Source: Dokdonia pacifica
GTDB taxonomy: Bacteria; Bacteroidota; Bacteroidia; Flavobacteriales; Flavobacteriaceae
Direction: 5' to 3'
Assembly: GCF_900188275.1 (NCBI RefSeq)
Contig: NZ_FZNY01000012.1
Coordinates: 59,161-123,160 of the forward strand
DNA: 64,000 bases
Of this stretch, positions 32,304 through 41,346 are shown piece after piece. The notes beneath the pieces are model-generated. The model was not told the origin of the DNA and did not search any database. It was given only the letters and a program-made list of their open reading frames with translations. The position numbers and the translations under genes were made by a program. The first letter of the stretch is position 1; each line of letters opens with the position of its first letter.

Positions 32304-33098
32304 ATGAAAAACTGCTCTATTTATAGCTTTATTCTATGTCTATTTATCTTCACAACAGTAATAGCTCAGGAAAAGTTTTCATCTTTTGACGGAACTACAA
32401 TTGCCTATGTAGATGAAGGAGAAGGAACACCTATTGTCTTAATACATGGATTTATAAATGATGCAAGCTCTTGGAATGGTACTGTTATAAAAAAACAATT
32501 ACTGGACTTAGGATACCGAGTAATCATTCCTGATTTACGAGGAAATGGGTTATCTGAAAAACCGACTGATGAGAAAAGCTTTCAAGATAATGCTGAGATT
32601 AAAGATTTAAAAGCGTTATTAAATCATCTTCATATAGAGTCTACCATTGCATTGGGCTATTCTAGAGGTGCAATTGTTCTTGCAAAATGGCTTACAGAAG
32701 ATCCACGTATAAGCAAAGCAATTATAGGAGGTATGGGATTAGATTTCTCAAATCCTGACTGGGATAAACGCATCATTTTTGAAAGAGCATTCTTAGGCTT
32801 AGACCCGTTAAACGAGATGACCGAAGGGGCTGTTACGTATGCAAAATCAAAAAATGCAGATCTAAAAATATTAGGATGGTCTCAACGTTACCAACCTGTT
32901 ACATCAAAAAAAGAACTTTCAGAAATAAAGATTCCCACACTCATTATTGCAGGTGATCAAGATACCGATAACGGAAATCCAAAAGAGCTAGCGGAATTAA
33001 TACCAAATGCAACCCTTATTATTATCCCAGGTGATCATAATACCACCTACAGAAAAGAACCATTTGCAACCGCTGTTATGCGTTTTTTAAAGAAATAA
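32304..33098 (+). CDS. Secreted alpha/beta hydrolase
   Basis: 264 residues with a signal peptide (YSFILCLFIFTTVIAQ). Oxyanion HGFINDASSW, strand/turn DLRGNGLSEKP, nucleophile elbow GYSRG (Ser about 121), acid DQDTDNG and histidine PGDHNTTYR. All catalytic parts are present. Substrate unknown (esterase, lactonase or similar). Followed by a TlpA-like gene after 19 bases. Confidence 0.85.
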   Translation: MKNCSIYSFILCLFIFTTVIAQEKFSSFDGTTIAYVDEGEGTPIVLIHGFINDASSWNGTVIKKQLLDLGYRVIIPDLRGNGLSEKPTDEKSFQDNAEIKDLKALLNHLHIESTIALGYSRGAIVLAKWLTEDPRISKAIIGGMGLDFSNPDWDKRIIFERAFLGLDPLNEMTEGAVTYAKSKNADLKILGWSQRYQPVTSKKELSEIKIPTLIIAGDQDTDNGNPKELAELIPNATLIIIPGDHNTTYRKEPFATAVMRFLKK

Positions 33099-33117
33099 AT
33101 CATTCTAAAAATAACTC

Positions 33118-33852
33118 GTGAAATATCATATACTCTTCTTCTTAATAGGTATCACTCAATTATCATTTGGTCAAGAAATCTATTATAATTTTCAAGATGA
33201 GGTGTATTCTGAAGTACGATTTCGCGAAAAGCTAAAAACTATTGAAACCCTATACGGAGAGCAAGGAAATTATAAATACACCACCGCTAGCTATAAAGTA
33301 CGATCTACAAAAGTACAACAGGACTCCATTATTCAATATGTAGAAGTTGTACTCTCACAATCTAATACAGCGCCTTTAGATATTAATACAGGAGTGCAAC
33401 GTTTTATTAATAAACCACTCCCCGATTTTGAATTGCAAAATCTAAAAAAACATCTCAAAAATAATAATGATTACATGGGCAAAGTTACTTTAATCAATTT
33501 ATGGTTTACTTCTTGCCCACCGTGTATTACTGAAATTCCATACCTCAATTACCTGAAAGATTCCTATCAAGATGAAGTGAACTTTGTTGCAATTACGTTT
33601 GATACAAAAGACAAAGTAGATCGATTTTTAGAACGTAAACCATTTCATTTCGAACATTTAGTAGATGCCACGACATATCTTCATAAAGACCTCAACAATA
33701 ATGCATTTCCCAAACTTATTTTAATAGATAAAAAGGGAACGGTACGTTTTGTAGAAAATGGTGTCATTTTAAGTAGTACAACTGCTTCTCAACCTGAGAC
33801 TGCTGTTACAGGACTTAAAGAACAACTAGATTTCTTATTAAAAGAGCAGTAA
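33118..33852 (+). CDS. TlpA-like thiol-disulfide oxidoreductase, secreted
   Basis: 244 residues starting with GTG. Signal peptide (YHILFFLIGITQLSFG). The thioredoxin-like domain begins about 98 with INKPLPDFELQNL and has WFTSCPPCITEIP (CPPC active site at about 133-136) and the cis-Pro motif NAFPKLILIDKKG. Probably keeps periplasmic cysteines reduced or acts on cytochrome biogenesis. The stop overlaps the ATG of the next gene, so the two are translationally coupled. A degenerate palindrome copy at 33219-33232 is read as RFREK. Confidence 0.85.
   Translation: MKYHILFFLIGITQLSFGQEIYYNFQDEVYSEVRFREKLKTIETLYGEQGNYKYTTASYKVRSTKVQQDSIIQYVEVVLSQSNTAPLDINTGVQRFINKPLPDFELQNLKKHLKNNNDYMGKVTLINLWFTSCPPCITEIPYLNYLKDSYQDEVNFVAITFDTKDKVDRFLERKPFHFEHLVDATTYLHKDLNNNAFPKLILIDKKGTVRFVENGVILSSTTASQPETAVTGLKEQLDFLLKEQ
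33219..33232. repeat. Degenerate iterated palindrome
   Basis: ATTTCGCGAAAAGC, keeping the central TTTCGCGAAA but with changed arms; inside the TlpA-like gene. Confidence 0.5.
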
Positions 33853-34493
33853 TGACACAGAAAAAAGCTGCAACATATAGTCCGTTAGAAGAGGCTTGGA
33901 ATGTCTATACTCACGGAATAGGTTTTGTCTTAAGCTTAGTGGGGTTAGGTTTTATATGCTTTCGCGAAAGCGTAACTAATACCTATACCATCAGTGCTAT
34001 AGTATTTGGACTTAGTTTATGCATACTGTATTTTGCTTCTACTATCTATCACAGTACAAAAACGCCTATTCGAAGAGCTAGATTGCAAATTTTTGACCAT
34101 GCAGCTATTTATATATTAATTGCAGGTACCTACACACCGTTTACATTGGTCACATTAGAGGGAGAAACTGGGTTTATTATTTTTTGTATTACTTGGGGAA
34201 TTGCTGTGTTTGGTGTACTTCTTAAACTCTTTTTTACAGGGCGTTTTGATATTTTATCGACTATTCTATATGTCGCTATGGGGTGGCTTATTGTTTTTGT
34301 ATATACACCGCTTGTTACTAATTTACACCCAACGGGAGTGCAGTGGTTATTTGGTGGTGGTATTGCGTACACTGTTGGTGCAATATTGTATAGCATAAAA
34401 AAGATTCCGTTTAATCATGCAATCTTCCACATCTTTGTGCTTATAGGGAGTTTTTGTCACTTTATGTCTGTATACTTTTATGTAGGTATCTAA
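33852..34493 (+). CDS. Hemolysin III / PAQR-family membrane protein
   Basis: 213 residues, seven predicted helices. Motifs EEAWNVYTHGIGFVLSLVG, STIYHSTKT (S-x3-H), IFDHAAIYILIAGTYTPF (D-x3-Y-x3-G-x-Y-P-like) and NHAIFHIFVLIGSFCHF (H-x3-H). The conserved Ser, Asp and three His form the metal site of the PAQR/HlyIII family (ceramidase/alkaline phytoceramidase superfamily). Activity in bacteria is not settled. A perfect palindrome at 33958 is read as CFRESV between helices 1 and 2. Confidence 0.88.
   Translation: MTQKKAATYSPLEEAWNVYTHGIGFVLSLVGLGFICFRESVTNTYTISAIVFGLSLCILYFASTIYHSTKTPIRRARLQIFDHAAIYILIAGTYTPFTLVTLEGETGFIIFCITWGIAVFGVLLKLFFTGRFDILSTILYVAMGWLIVFVYTPLVTNLHPTGVQWLFGGGIAYTVGAILYSIKKIPFNHAIFHIFVLIGSFCHFMSVYFYVGI
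33958..33971. repeat. Iterated palindrome inside the hemolysin III-like gene
   Basis: Perfect 14-bp core encoding FRES in a predicted loop between the first two helices. Confidence 0.9.
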
Positions 34494-34498
34494 AAAAC

Positions 34499-34528
34499 AA
34501 AACCCTTCACAAATAGTAAAGGGTTTTA
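34499..34528. terminator. Bidirectional terminator
   Basis: AAAACCCTT / AAGGGTTTT between convergent genes. Confidence 0.75.
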
Positions 34529-34547
34529 TAAAACATTCTCTAATCTA

Positions 34548-36506
34548 TTATTTTTTCATAATACGTTTTACAACTTGTCGCTCTCCAGACTGGATGTGTG
34601 CAAAATAAATACCACTTGCCATTTCAGATAAATCAATGGTTATATCTTGAGTAGTTATATCTATAGTATAATTTGCAACACGTCTACCTTCTATAGTGTA
34701 TAGTATTACTGTTGTTTCTTGTGTAAATGATGAAGAACTAATATGCACTATATCTTGTGTAGGATTAGGATACAATTGCAAGTCTACAAAAACATCTTCT
34801 GCAATTGATAAGGCTACATCTGGGTCAAGAAAATCAGGTAAATCGTTATTATTTAAATCATCATCAAGTGGAGATCCATTATTGTTATAATCTTCATTTA
34901 TGGTAGGTATGGTATCGCCATCATCGTCATCATCTAGATAATTTTCAATAAGGTCTCCATCGGTATCTATAAAATCTTGAGGAGCAGCACCAGCACCTAT
35001 TCCTTCTATTTCGATGCTTGTATCTACAGAATCTCCATCATCATCTACATCTAAATAATTAGGAATGGTATCTCCATCGGTATCCTCATCTTCCAGATCA
35101 CCATTTTCATTAAGGTCTTCATCAATATCTGGTATACCATCTCCATCAGAATCGCTAAAGCCTGATGTTAGACTCAATAAAAAATCACCTATTGCAAAAC
35201 ATCCATTAGTCACATTTTCTAATCGTACAAAAATAAGCTGAGGGTTTTGTATGTTAGTATATGCTGTAGGATTTGCTATAGGATTTGTATTATTTAGTGC
35301 ACTTTCAAGAGTAATATGATACGTAAGTATTAAACCTGTAGGGTCTTGTGCTCCTATAATTTGTGCTTCATTTACTGTAAGATTAAAAATCTCAACACCG
35401 TCATTACCAACATCGTCTAATACAAGATCATTTATAGGGTCAATAATTATAGGAGAATCGTCTACAACTAGATTTAGAGGAGCTACATCAAAACATCCAG
35501 TATTTACATTTTCTGCGCGTGCATAGATCGTTTGTATAAAAGGAACTGTGTTTGTATATAGATCTGGTAAAGCTAGGATATCTGCAAAAGCATCTGTTTC
35601 TGTTTCGTGATATGTAACGATTAGGCTAGCATCTCCATTTGTAATTTCATCATCTTTAAGAGATAATGTAAATTCTGCAATTCCGTCATTTCCTTCATCG
35701 TCACAAATTATATAATCAGAAGGAGTTACAATAGTTGGAATTGGATTAAAATTAACATTGTATTCTTCAAGGATAGTTGTACTATCAAATATATATTCTA
35801 TTCTATACAGTCCGCTTTCTGTCACTGTAAGAAAAGGTGTGGTTTCATCGGGTATGATCACATAATCATTTCCATCAAAAACTTCCCATTGATAATCCAT
35901 CCCATCTGTCATTGTTGCTTGTATACTTACTTCGTCACCCTCACAAGATTCTGTTGGGCATGCTACTTCGCCATTTCCTCCAGTTTTAGTTACTCTAATA
36001 AAACCTTGAAGTTGCGTAAAATTTGTAATGAGTAGTACATAACGTTCACCTACTTGTGTAGAAGGAATAGATACATCTTCTGCTGCTGCGGCAGAAAAAC
36101 TACAGTCTACTATATTGGTATTAGATAAGCTATCATAATCACATAAATCAGCGCCATCAGGAAAAGGGCCCCATACAATAAAATCTACATCAAGAGCGGT
36201 TCCTATAGGATTTCCGTCACTATTGAATTCTGTGTTTTGAACAATTGAGAACTCTAAACCTCCAGGTTCACTAACTTCAAGATATTGCCAAGTAGGAAAC
36301 GGTAGAGATTGTAAGCATCCATAATCAGGCCCTACTTCGGCAAACATTTCGCAATCACTACTCCCATCAAAACAATTAGGAAAAAGGATCGTGTCATTTG
36401 TAAAACATAATGGTTGTATGTCTGCACATAATCCGTTTTGAGCAATGAATGTCTGTGATGTAAATAGAATAATACAAAAGAGTAAAAAAGAGTAGTGTTT
36501 TTTCAT
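34548..36506 (-). CDS. Type IX secretion cargo with calcium-type Asp repeats
   Basis: 652 residues. Signal peptide ending FIAQ. An N-terminal globular domain rich in Cys, then a region of CUB/PKD-like secreted modules (VNFNPIPTIVTPSDYIICDD, LNLVVDDSPIIIDPINDLVL). Residues about 460-560 hold Asp-rich thrombospondin type-3-like repeats (DSDGDGIPDIDEDLNENGD, YLDVDDDGDS) that should bind calcium. The C-terminus LYPNPTQDIVHISSS...GIYFAHIQSGERQVVKRIMKK is a type A T9SS sorting domain. Predicted surface-attached or secreted adhesin-like protein. Confidence 0.88.
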   Translation of the reverse strand: MKKHYSFLLFCIILFTSQTFIAQNGLCADIQPLCFTNDTILFPNCFDGSSDCEMFAEVGPDYGCLQSLPFPTWQYLEVSEPGGLEFSIVQNTEFNSDGNPIGTALDVDFIVWGPFPDGADLCDYDSLSNTNIVDCSFSAAAAEDVSIPSTQVGERYVLLITNFTQLQGFIRVTKTGGNGEVACPTESCEGDEVSIQATMTDGMDYQWEVFDGNDYVIIPDETTPFLTVTESGLYRIEYIFDSTTILEEYNVNFNPIPTIVTPSDYIICDDEGNDGIAEFTLSLKDDEITNGDASLIVTYHETETDAFADILALPDLYTNTVPFIQTIYARAENVNTGCFDVAPLNLVVDDSPIIIDPINDLVLDDVGNDGVEIFNLTVNEAQIIGAQDPTGLILTYHITLESALNNTNPIANPTAYTNIQNPQLIFVRLENVTNGCFAIGDFLLSLTSGFSDSDGDGIPDIDEDLNENGDLEDEDTDGDTIPNYLDVDDDGDSVDTSIEIEGIGAGAAPQDFIDTDGDLIENYLDDDDDGDTIPTINEDYNNNGSPLDDDLNNNDLPDFLDPDVALSIAEDVFVDLQLYPNPTQDIVHISSSSFTQETTVILYTIEGRRVANYTIDITTQDITIDLSEMASGIYFAHIQSGERQVVKRIMKK

Positions 36507-36697
36507 AATGATAGCTAGTTGATTTCTAATATATTAATAAAGTCTGTACTTTGTACAAATATCATATAGTATTGATATATCAATACTATAAAGAACACTA
36601 AATCAATAATTACTATGGTAATAAACGATAATATCTTACTATTTAATAACCTGATTACTTATGTTTTTTAATATCTATATATCTAAAGGAATCACAC

Positions 36698-36705
36698 TAC
36701 CTTTG
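36698..36705 (+). promoter_or_regulatory. -7 box placing the helicase start at the mRNA 5' end
   Basis: TACCTTTG (TAnnTTTG) ends 4 bases before the ATG at 36710. With the usual few-base spacing to the start of transcription, the mRNA would be leaderless or nearly so. Confidence 0.5.
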
Positions 36706-36709
36706 CGAT

Positions 36710-38020
36710 ATGATAAGTCATCAAAAAAATCAGCAGCAAATATTAGCTAAATTGGGTATTGATACTCTTAATGAAATGCAAGAAGCGGCACAACTAGCCA
36801 TTCATGCATCAAAAGAAGTGGTACTCCTCTCTCCTACTGGAACAGGAAAAACACTTGCTTTTTTATTACCTGTTATTGCTGAATTAGATCCTAGTATACA
36901 CGAAGTTCAATTACTTGTAGTGGTTCCTTCTCGCGAACTCGCAATACAAATAGAACAAGTAGCTCGCAACATGGGGACTGGTTATAAAATACATGCAGCC
37001 TACGGTGGTCAATCTTTTAATACCGATAGACAAGCCATCAAACATAGACCTAGTATTCTTATTGGAACCCCTGGAAGACTTGCAGACCATTTACGTAGAG
37101 ATACTTTTTCTACAGAATACCTCACGACCTTAGTACTTGATGAGTTTGATAAATCATTAGAAGTTGGTTTTGAAGGAGAGATGACAGAAATAATTAGCTA
37201 TTTACCAAAGCTTTCAAAAAAAGTACTTACTTCTGCTACTCAAGGTCTTTCTATTCCTTCTTTTGTAGGATTAGAAAAACCTGTCACGGTAGATTATTTA
37301 CATCAAGGAAGTTCTAAGCTAGAAATCAAAGCTATGATCTCGCCAGAGAAAGATAAGCTCGCTACACTTGAAAAAGCCTTACGCCATTTAGGGAACCAAC
37401 CAGGGATCATTTTCTGTAATTTTAAAGATACGATTGCTCGTATAAGTGACTATCTTACAGAATACGGTATTGCACATGGGAGCTTTTATGGAGGCATGGA
37501 GCAACGTGATAGAGAATTATCATTACTCAAATTTAGAAATGGCACACATCAATTATTACTAGCAACAGATCTTGCCGCTCGTGGAATTGACATTCCAGAT
37601 ATTAAATTTATTATTCATTATCACCTACCTGTACGAGAAGAAGAGTTTACACATCGTAATGGTCGTACGGCTAGAATGCATAATGATGGAGTTGCTTATG
37701 TCTTACACTGGCGTAATGAGCGTTTGCCTGATTTTATGCCTACTATGGAGGAAGAATATTTACTAGATAAAGAAACTCCCACCTCCTCTATTTGGGACAC
37801 TTTACACATAACAGGAGGGCGTAAAGACAAAATATCTAAAGGTGATATTGCAGGTCTTTTCTTTAAACAAGGAGGTATTACGAAAGAGCAATTAGGTATT
37901 ATTGAACTCAAACAGCAAGACGCATTTATTGCTGTACATAAAACGGTAAGTAATCAACTTATTCAAAAGCTCAATAACACCCGTTTAAAGAAAGCCAAAG
38001 TAAGAGTGAAATTAGCTTAG
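36710..38020 (+). CDS. DEAD-box RNA helicase, DbpA-like
   Basis: 436 residues. Q motif LGIDTLNEMQ, Walker A SPTGTGKT, GG, TPGRL, motif II DEFD (in place of DEAD), SAT, and HRNGRTAR (motif VI). The C-terminal segment ITGGRKDKISKGDIAGLFFK ... VHKTVSNQLIQKLNNTRLKK matches the DbpA RNA-binding domain, which in E. coli targets helix 92 of 23S rRNA. Predicted role: 50S subunit assembly. The 3' end overlaps the convergent DUF2071 gene by 9 bases. Confidence 0.88.
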   Translation: MISHQKNQQQILAKLGIDTLNEMQEAAQLAIHASKEVVLLSPTGTGKTLAFLLPVIAELDPSIHEVQLLVVVPSRELAIQIEQVARNMGTGYKIHAAYGGQSFNTDRQAIKHRPSILIGTPGRLADHLRRDTFSTEYLTTLVLDEFDKSLEVGFEGEMTEIISYLPKLSKKVLTSATQGLSIPSFVGLEKPVTVDYLHQGSSKLEIKAMISPEKDKLATLEKALRHLGNQPGIIFCNFKDTIARISDYLTEYGIAHGSFYGGMEQRDRELSLLKFRNGTHQLLLATDLAARGIDIPDIKFIIHYHLPVREEEFTHRNGRTARMHNDGVAYVLHWRNERLPDFMPTMEEEYLLDKETPTSSIWDTLHITGGRKDKISKGDIAGLFFKQGGITKEQLGIIELKQQDAFIAVHKTVSNQLIQKLNNTRLKKAKVRVKLA

Positions 38021-38740
38021 TTTTTTCCTTTTATTCTTACCCCAGGCAAAAACCTTTACTCCTTTAGAATAATGTATTCTATGAGGCTCATTTTTTATGA
38101 ATCTATTGAATTTTGGATAATCAAATTCAAATGTTTTTAGTTTCATATTTTGAATATCCCATTCTAAATGATGAATCTCAAATGCATTTATATAATCATT
38201 AGTATCCTGAAAAAGAGCATATCTTTCGGTGAGCCAATAATCTATAGGCTGTTTATCTTCCAACCTCTCTTCAATTGAAAAATCAATAGTTAACTGATCT
38301 TTAGAGGTGTTATTTCTCGCAGAATAATGCCCTTCTAATCTTTTCATTTTAGAATATCGATAGGGTAATTCAGAAATAGCTTTTGCTATTTTACAAGATA
38401 ACTTAGTCCCACCTTCAATACTTAAAAAATAAACTCCCGATTTGCCTTGTGATTTCACATATGTTCTAATATTTATTTCATCAAAATTAGAGATGGGAGA
38501 AAATGAAGGGGTATACTTAGGTCTGATATTTTCCATAGTAAAAGCCACTACAGAAACCCAAGGTTTGCCTTCAAAAAGATCTATTTCAAGGTCCTTAGGA
38601 ATATGTTTTTCTAATTCACTAAGTTCAACTTCCCAATGTAAAAATATTGCTCGGTTCCATTCTTGATAAAATTTCCAGCTTCCTTTGGGAATTTCCCAAG
38701 GTCTATGTGAGGTCGAGTTTATTATTTCTTTAGACTTCAC
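38012..38740 (-). CDS. DUF2071 (YqjF-like) protein
   Basis: 242 residues. RAIFLHWEVELSELEKHIPK, DLFEGKPWVSVVAFTMENIR, FDEINIRTYVKSQGKSGVYF and SLEGG-like SIEGGTKLSC match the DUF2071/YqjF family of unknown function. Cytoplasmic, no signal. Followed 9 bases upstream by the DUF1456 gene on the same strand; the two are probably co-transcribed. Confidence 0.85.
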   Translation of the reverse strand: MKSKEIINSTSHRPWEIPKGSWKFYQEWNRAIFLHWEVELSELEKHIPKDLEIDLFEGKPWVSVVAFTMENIRPKYTPSFSPISNFDEINIRTYVKSQGKSGVYFLSIEGGTKLSCKIAKAISELPYRYSKMKRLEGHYSARNNTSKDQLTIDFSIEERLEDKQPIDYWLTERYALFQDTNDYINAFEIHHLEWDIQNMKLKTFEFDYPKFNRFIKNEPHRIHYSKGVKVFAWGKNKRKKLS

Positions 38741-38749
38741 AAAAGAGTA

Positions 38750-39001
38750 CTATTCAGGTTTTTTATCCTTCTTAGGTGGCATAGGCCCTCGTAAATGAAT
38801 AATCAATCCGTTTAAGAAATTACGTAAAAACTGATCGCCACATTCCATATATTTTGGATGATCTTCTTTACGGAAGATAGCACCTAGTTCACTTTTGGTC
38901 ACTTTAAAATCAACAAGACTACATATTTTAACGATATCATCATCACGTAATTTATGAGCTACACGTAGTTTTTTAAAGATATCATTATTGGTAAGTGCCA
39001 T
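38750..39001 (-). CDS. DUF1456 protein, single repeat
   Basis: 83 residues from MALTNNDIFKKLRVAHKLRD; an upstream in-frame ATG (39010) adds three residues and is less likely. One DUF1456/YehS unit (LRDDDIVKICSLVDFKVTKS, FLRNFLNGLIIHLRG). The usual protein has two such units (about 150 residues), so this is a half-length form; nothing nearby supplies the second. Function unknown. Confidence 0.78.
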   Translation of the reverse strand: MALTNNDIFKKLRVAHKLRDDDIVKICSLVDFKVTKSELGAIFRKEDHPKYMECGDQFLRNFLNGLIIHLRGPMPPKKDKKPE

Positions 39002-39087
39002 AGTATACATTTAGAATGGCAAAGTACGGGAATTTAATGCAAAGTGGGAGATAGAAAGTACTCCTTAATTGTACCTATCTGTATATT

Positions 39088-39101
39088 TTTTCGCGAAAGC
39101 G
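39088..39101. repeat. Half-copy of the iterated palindrome
   Basis: TTTTCGCGAAAGCG: right arm and centre intact, left arm lost, in the gap between divergent genes. Confidence 0.6.
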
Positions 39102-39123
39102 AACAGCTAACAATTAATTCTCT

Positions 39124-39131
39124 TAATTTTG
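39124..39131 (+). promoter_or_regulatory. -7 box giving a leaderless rluF-like mRNA
   Basis: TAATTTTG (TAnnTTTG) ends 6 bases before the ATG at 39138. A TTG at 39129 overlaps this box and so cannot be the start codon. Confidence 0.5.
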
Positions 39132-39137
39132 CCATCT

Positions 39138-39872
39138 ATGGAAGAACAGAAGACCACACGTATTAATAAGTATCTAAGCGAGGTAGGATACTGCTCCAGA
39201 AGAGCAGCAGATAAGTTGATAGATCAAGGTCGTGTAACGATAAATGGTAAGGTACCAGAAATGGGAACTAAAATTGTTACAGGTGATGAGGTGCGTGTTG
39301 ATGGAGAGTTAGTTTCTGCGCCTCAGGATGACTTTGTGTATTTAGCATTTCATAAACCTGTAGGCATAGTATGTACTACAGATACACGTGTGGAGAAAGA
39401 TAATATCATAGAGTATATTAACTATCCTAAGCGTATTTTTCCTATAGGACGTCTAGACAAACCTAGTGAAGGGCTTATATTCTTAACCAATGATGGAGAT
39501 ATCGTTAACAAGATATTACGAGCGCGCAATAATCACGAAAAAGAATATGAAGTAACTGTAGACAAACCGATTACACCTTCTTTCATACAACAAATGAGTA
39601 ATGGAGTTCCTATTTTGGATACCGTAACACGCAAGTGTAAAGTAGAACGTATAAGTCGTTTTAAATTTAAAATTATTTTGACCCAAGGACTCAATCGTCA
39701 AATTAGACGAATGTGTGAATATTTAAACTATGATGTGGTGCGCTTAAAGCGAAATCGTATTATGAATGTATCCCTAGATCTTCCAGTAGGGAAATGGAGA
39801 GATTTGACACCTTCAGAACTAGCCGAGATCAATAGGTTAGTAGAAAGCTCGACCAAAACACATCAACCATAA
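39138..39872 (+). CDS. rluF: 23S rRNA pseudouridine synthase, RluF-like
   Basis: 244 residues from ATG 39138. An N-terminal S4 RNA-binding domain ([20 protein letters not shown]) is followed by the RsuA/RluB/E/F catalytic domain: [28 protein letters not shown] with the catalytic Asp, and [20 protein letters not shown]. The NRQIRRMC pattern fits RluF, which modifies U2604 of 23S rRNA in E. coli. The start codon is fixed by the promoter position. Confidence 0.88.
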   Translation: MEEQKTTRINKYLSEVGYCSRRAADKLIDQGRVTINGKVPEMGTKIVTGDEVRVDGELVSAPQDDFVYLAFHKPVGIVCTTDTRVEKDNIIEYINYPKRIFPIGRLDKPSEGLIFLTNDGDIVNKILRARNNHEKEYEVTVDKPITPSFIQQMSNGVPILDTVTRKCKVERISRFKFKIILTQGLNRQIRRMCEYLNYDVVRLKRNRIMNVSLDLPVGKWRDLTPSELAEINRLVESSTKTHQP

Positions 39873-39979
39873 CAAACTATCAGGTAGTTATTTATAGTAA
39901 AAAGTTTAGCGACAACTATGTTCGTATATCCTAAAGTTATTTGATTACGTTATATTTAGCTTAACTATAACCATCAGAT

Positions 39980-40588
39980 ATGATTATTTACGGAACAAAA
40001 CCCGTTCACTTAAAAACTATTGAAAACAAAATTGTAAAATGCGGTAATTGTGATAGACAAGGCTATATGGCCTTTCATTACTCTAGTAGTCATTTTCATG
40101 TGTTTTGGATTCCTATGTTTCCATATATACGCAAAGGAGGATCTAGCTGTACAAATTGTGGAGAAGAATTAAAGCCTAAACACATGCCCGAGCATGTAAA
40201 AAGGGCATATAAAGAAACCAAAAAAAGTGTAAAACTTCCCATTTGGCAATTTTCTGGACTTGCGCTTATTGCGTTAATTATTGCATATTCTGTTTATGCA
40301 AGCGGAAAAACAAGTGACCAAAAAGAAGCATACATTGCAAGTCCAAGAGCGGGTGATGTGTATTCATACGAAACCGAAACTGGATATTCTACCCTTAAAG
40401 TAGCCGAAGTGACAAGCGATAGTCTTTATGTCATTCCTAACGAATATGAAGTAGATGGTGTTATGGGTGTTTATAAACTCGATAAACCTGAAAACTATGC
40501 CGATTTTATGTACGGTATTTCAAGAGATGAAATAGAACGTATGCATAGAGATAGTGAGATTTATTCTATAAAACGGGAGGATGATTAA
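39980..40588 (+). CDS. Zinc-ribbon membrane protein of unknown function
   Basis: 202 residues. Two CxxC pairs, KCGNCDRQGY (about 20-24) and SCTNCGEELKP (about 54-58), form a probable zinc ribbon, separated by FHVFWIPMFPYIRKG. One transmembrane helix (about 88-110, FSGLALIALIIAYSVYASG) precedes an external acidic domain. The first part resembles the zinc-ribbon proteins annotated as 'zinc-ribbon domain containing' in many bacteria. Function unknown. Confidence 0.7.
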   Translation: MIIYGTKPVHLKTIENKIVKCGNCDRQGYMAFHYSSSHFHVFWIPMFPYIRKGGSSCTNCGEELKPKHMPEHVKRAYKETKKSVKLPIWQFSGLALIALIIAYSVYASGKTSDQKEAYIASPRAGDVYSYETETGYSTLKVAEVTSDSLYVIPNEYEVDGVMGVYKLDKPENYADFMYGISRDEIERMHRDSEIYSIKREDD

Positions 40589-40649
40589 TCTACATTGATT
40601 GAATCTTTAAAGCCAGAATATCTTATAATATAATAAAGAGAGGAAACTA

Positions 40650-41330
40650 CTATTTCAACTCAAAACTAGCGGAGATACTCACGATAATAGATAGTTCGCC
40701 AGGTGCAATAGTTTCACCGCCATCAGAAGAGGCTTCCATGGCAAAATTAGCACTTCGTAATTGTGGTCGAGGCACACTAGCAGAGGCTTCACTTATCTGT
40801 ACAGCTTTTCCTATAGACTGTCCAATAGCTGTGGCATAGGTTTCTGCGCGTTGTTTGGCATCGAGTATTGCTTTTACACGAGCTTCTGCTTTTAATGATG
40901 TTGCTTTTGAGGACTTAAATTGAACACCATCTATGCGATTAATCCCTGAATTTAATAATCCAGAAATAATAGTTTCATATTGTGTAATATCTTTCAGAAG
41001 TACGGTAAGTGATTGATTTGCTTTGTAAGAATATGTCTTTGTATTATAATCGAAATTCTTATTTAAATTGATATACTCCGTTTGTACATCTTCATCTTTC
41101 ACTCCTTCTGAACGCAAAAATTTGATCACAGCGTTGATAGAAGTGTCGTTTTCATTTTTTACAGCCACTGCATCTTTGCCTTCACTCTCTACACGTACTT
41201 TAATAGCTACCTGGTCAGGAGTAACTTTAACAATTCCTTTTCCAGTTACATGAACAAGAGGTTCTGTGGTAGATGTTTGTGCTGTAAGACTCATAGTACA
41301 TAATAGTATAAAAAGACGTAATAAATTCAT
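40650..41330 (-). CDS. SIMPL (DUF541) periplasmic protein
   Basis: 226 residues with a signal peptide (RLFILLCTMSLTAQ). VHVTGKGIVKVTPDQVAIKV, EYINLNKNFDYNTKTYSYKA, LLNSGINRIDGVQFKSS and AILDAKQRAETYATAIGQSI are typical of the SIMPL domain (also in E. coli YggE, which affects oxidative stress). Periplasmic or outer-membrane associated; mechanism unknown. Same strand as, and 16 bases from, the rhomboid gene. Confidence 0.88.
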   Translation of the reverse strand: MNLLRLFILLCTMSLTAQTSTTEPLVHVTGKGIVKVTPDQVAIKVRVESEGKDAVAVKNENDTSINAVIKFLRSEGVKDEDVQTEYINLNKNFDYNTKTYSYKANQSLTVLLKDITQYETIISGLLNSGINRIDGVQFKSSKATSLKAEARVKAILDAKQRAETYATAIGQSIGKAVQISEASASVPRPQLRSANFAMEASSDGGETIAPGELSIIVSISASFELK

Positions 41331-41346
41331 AACTAAATAAGTGTAG

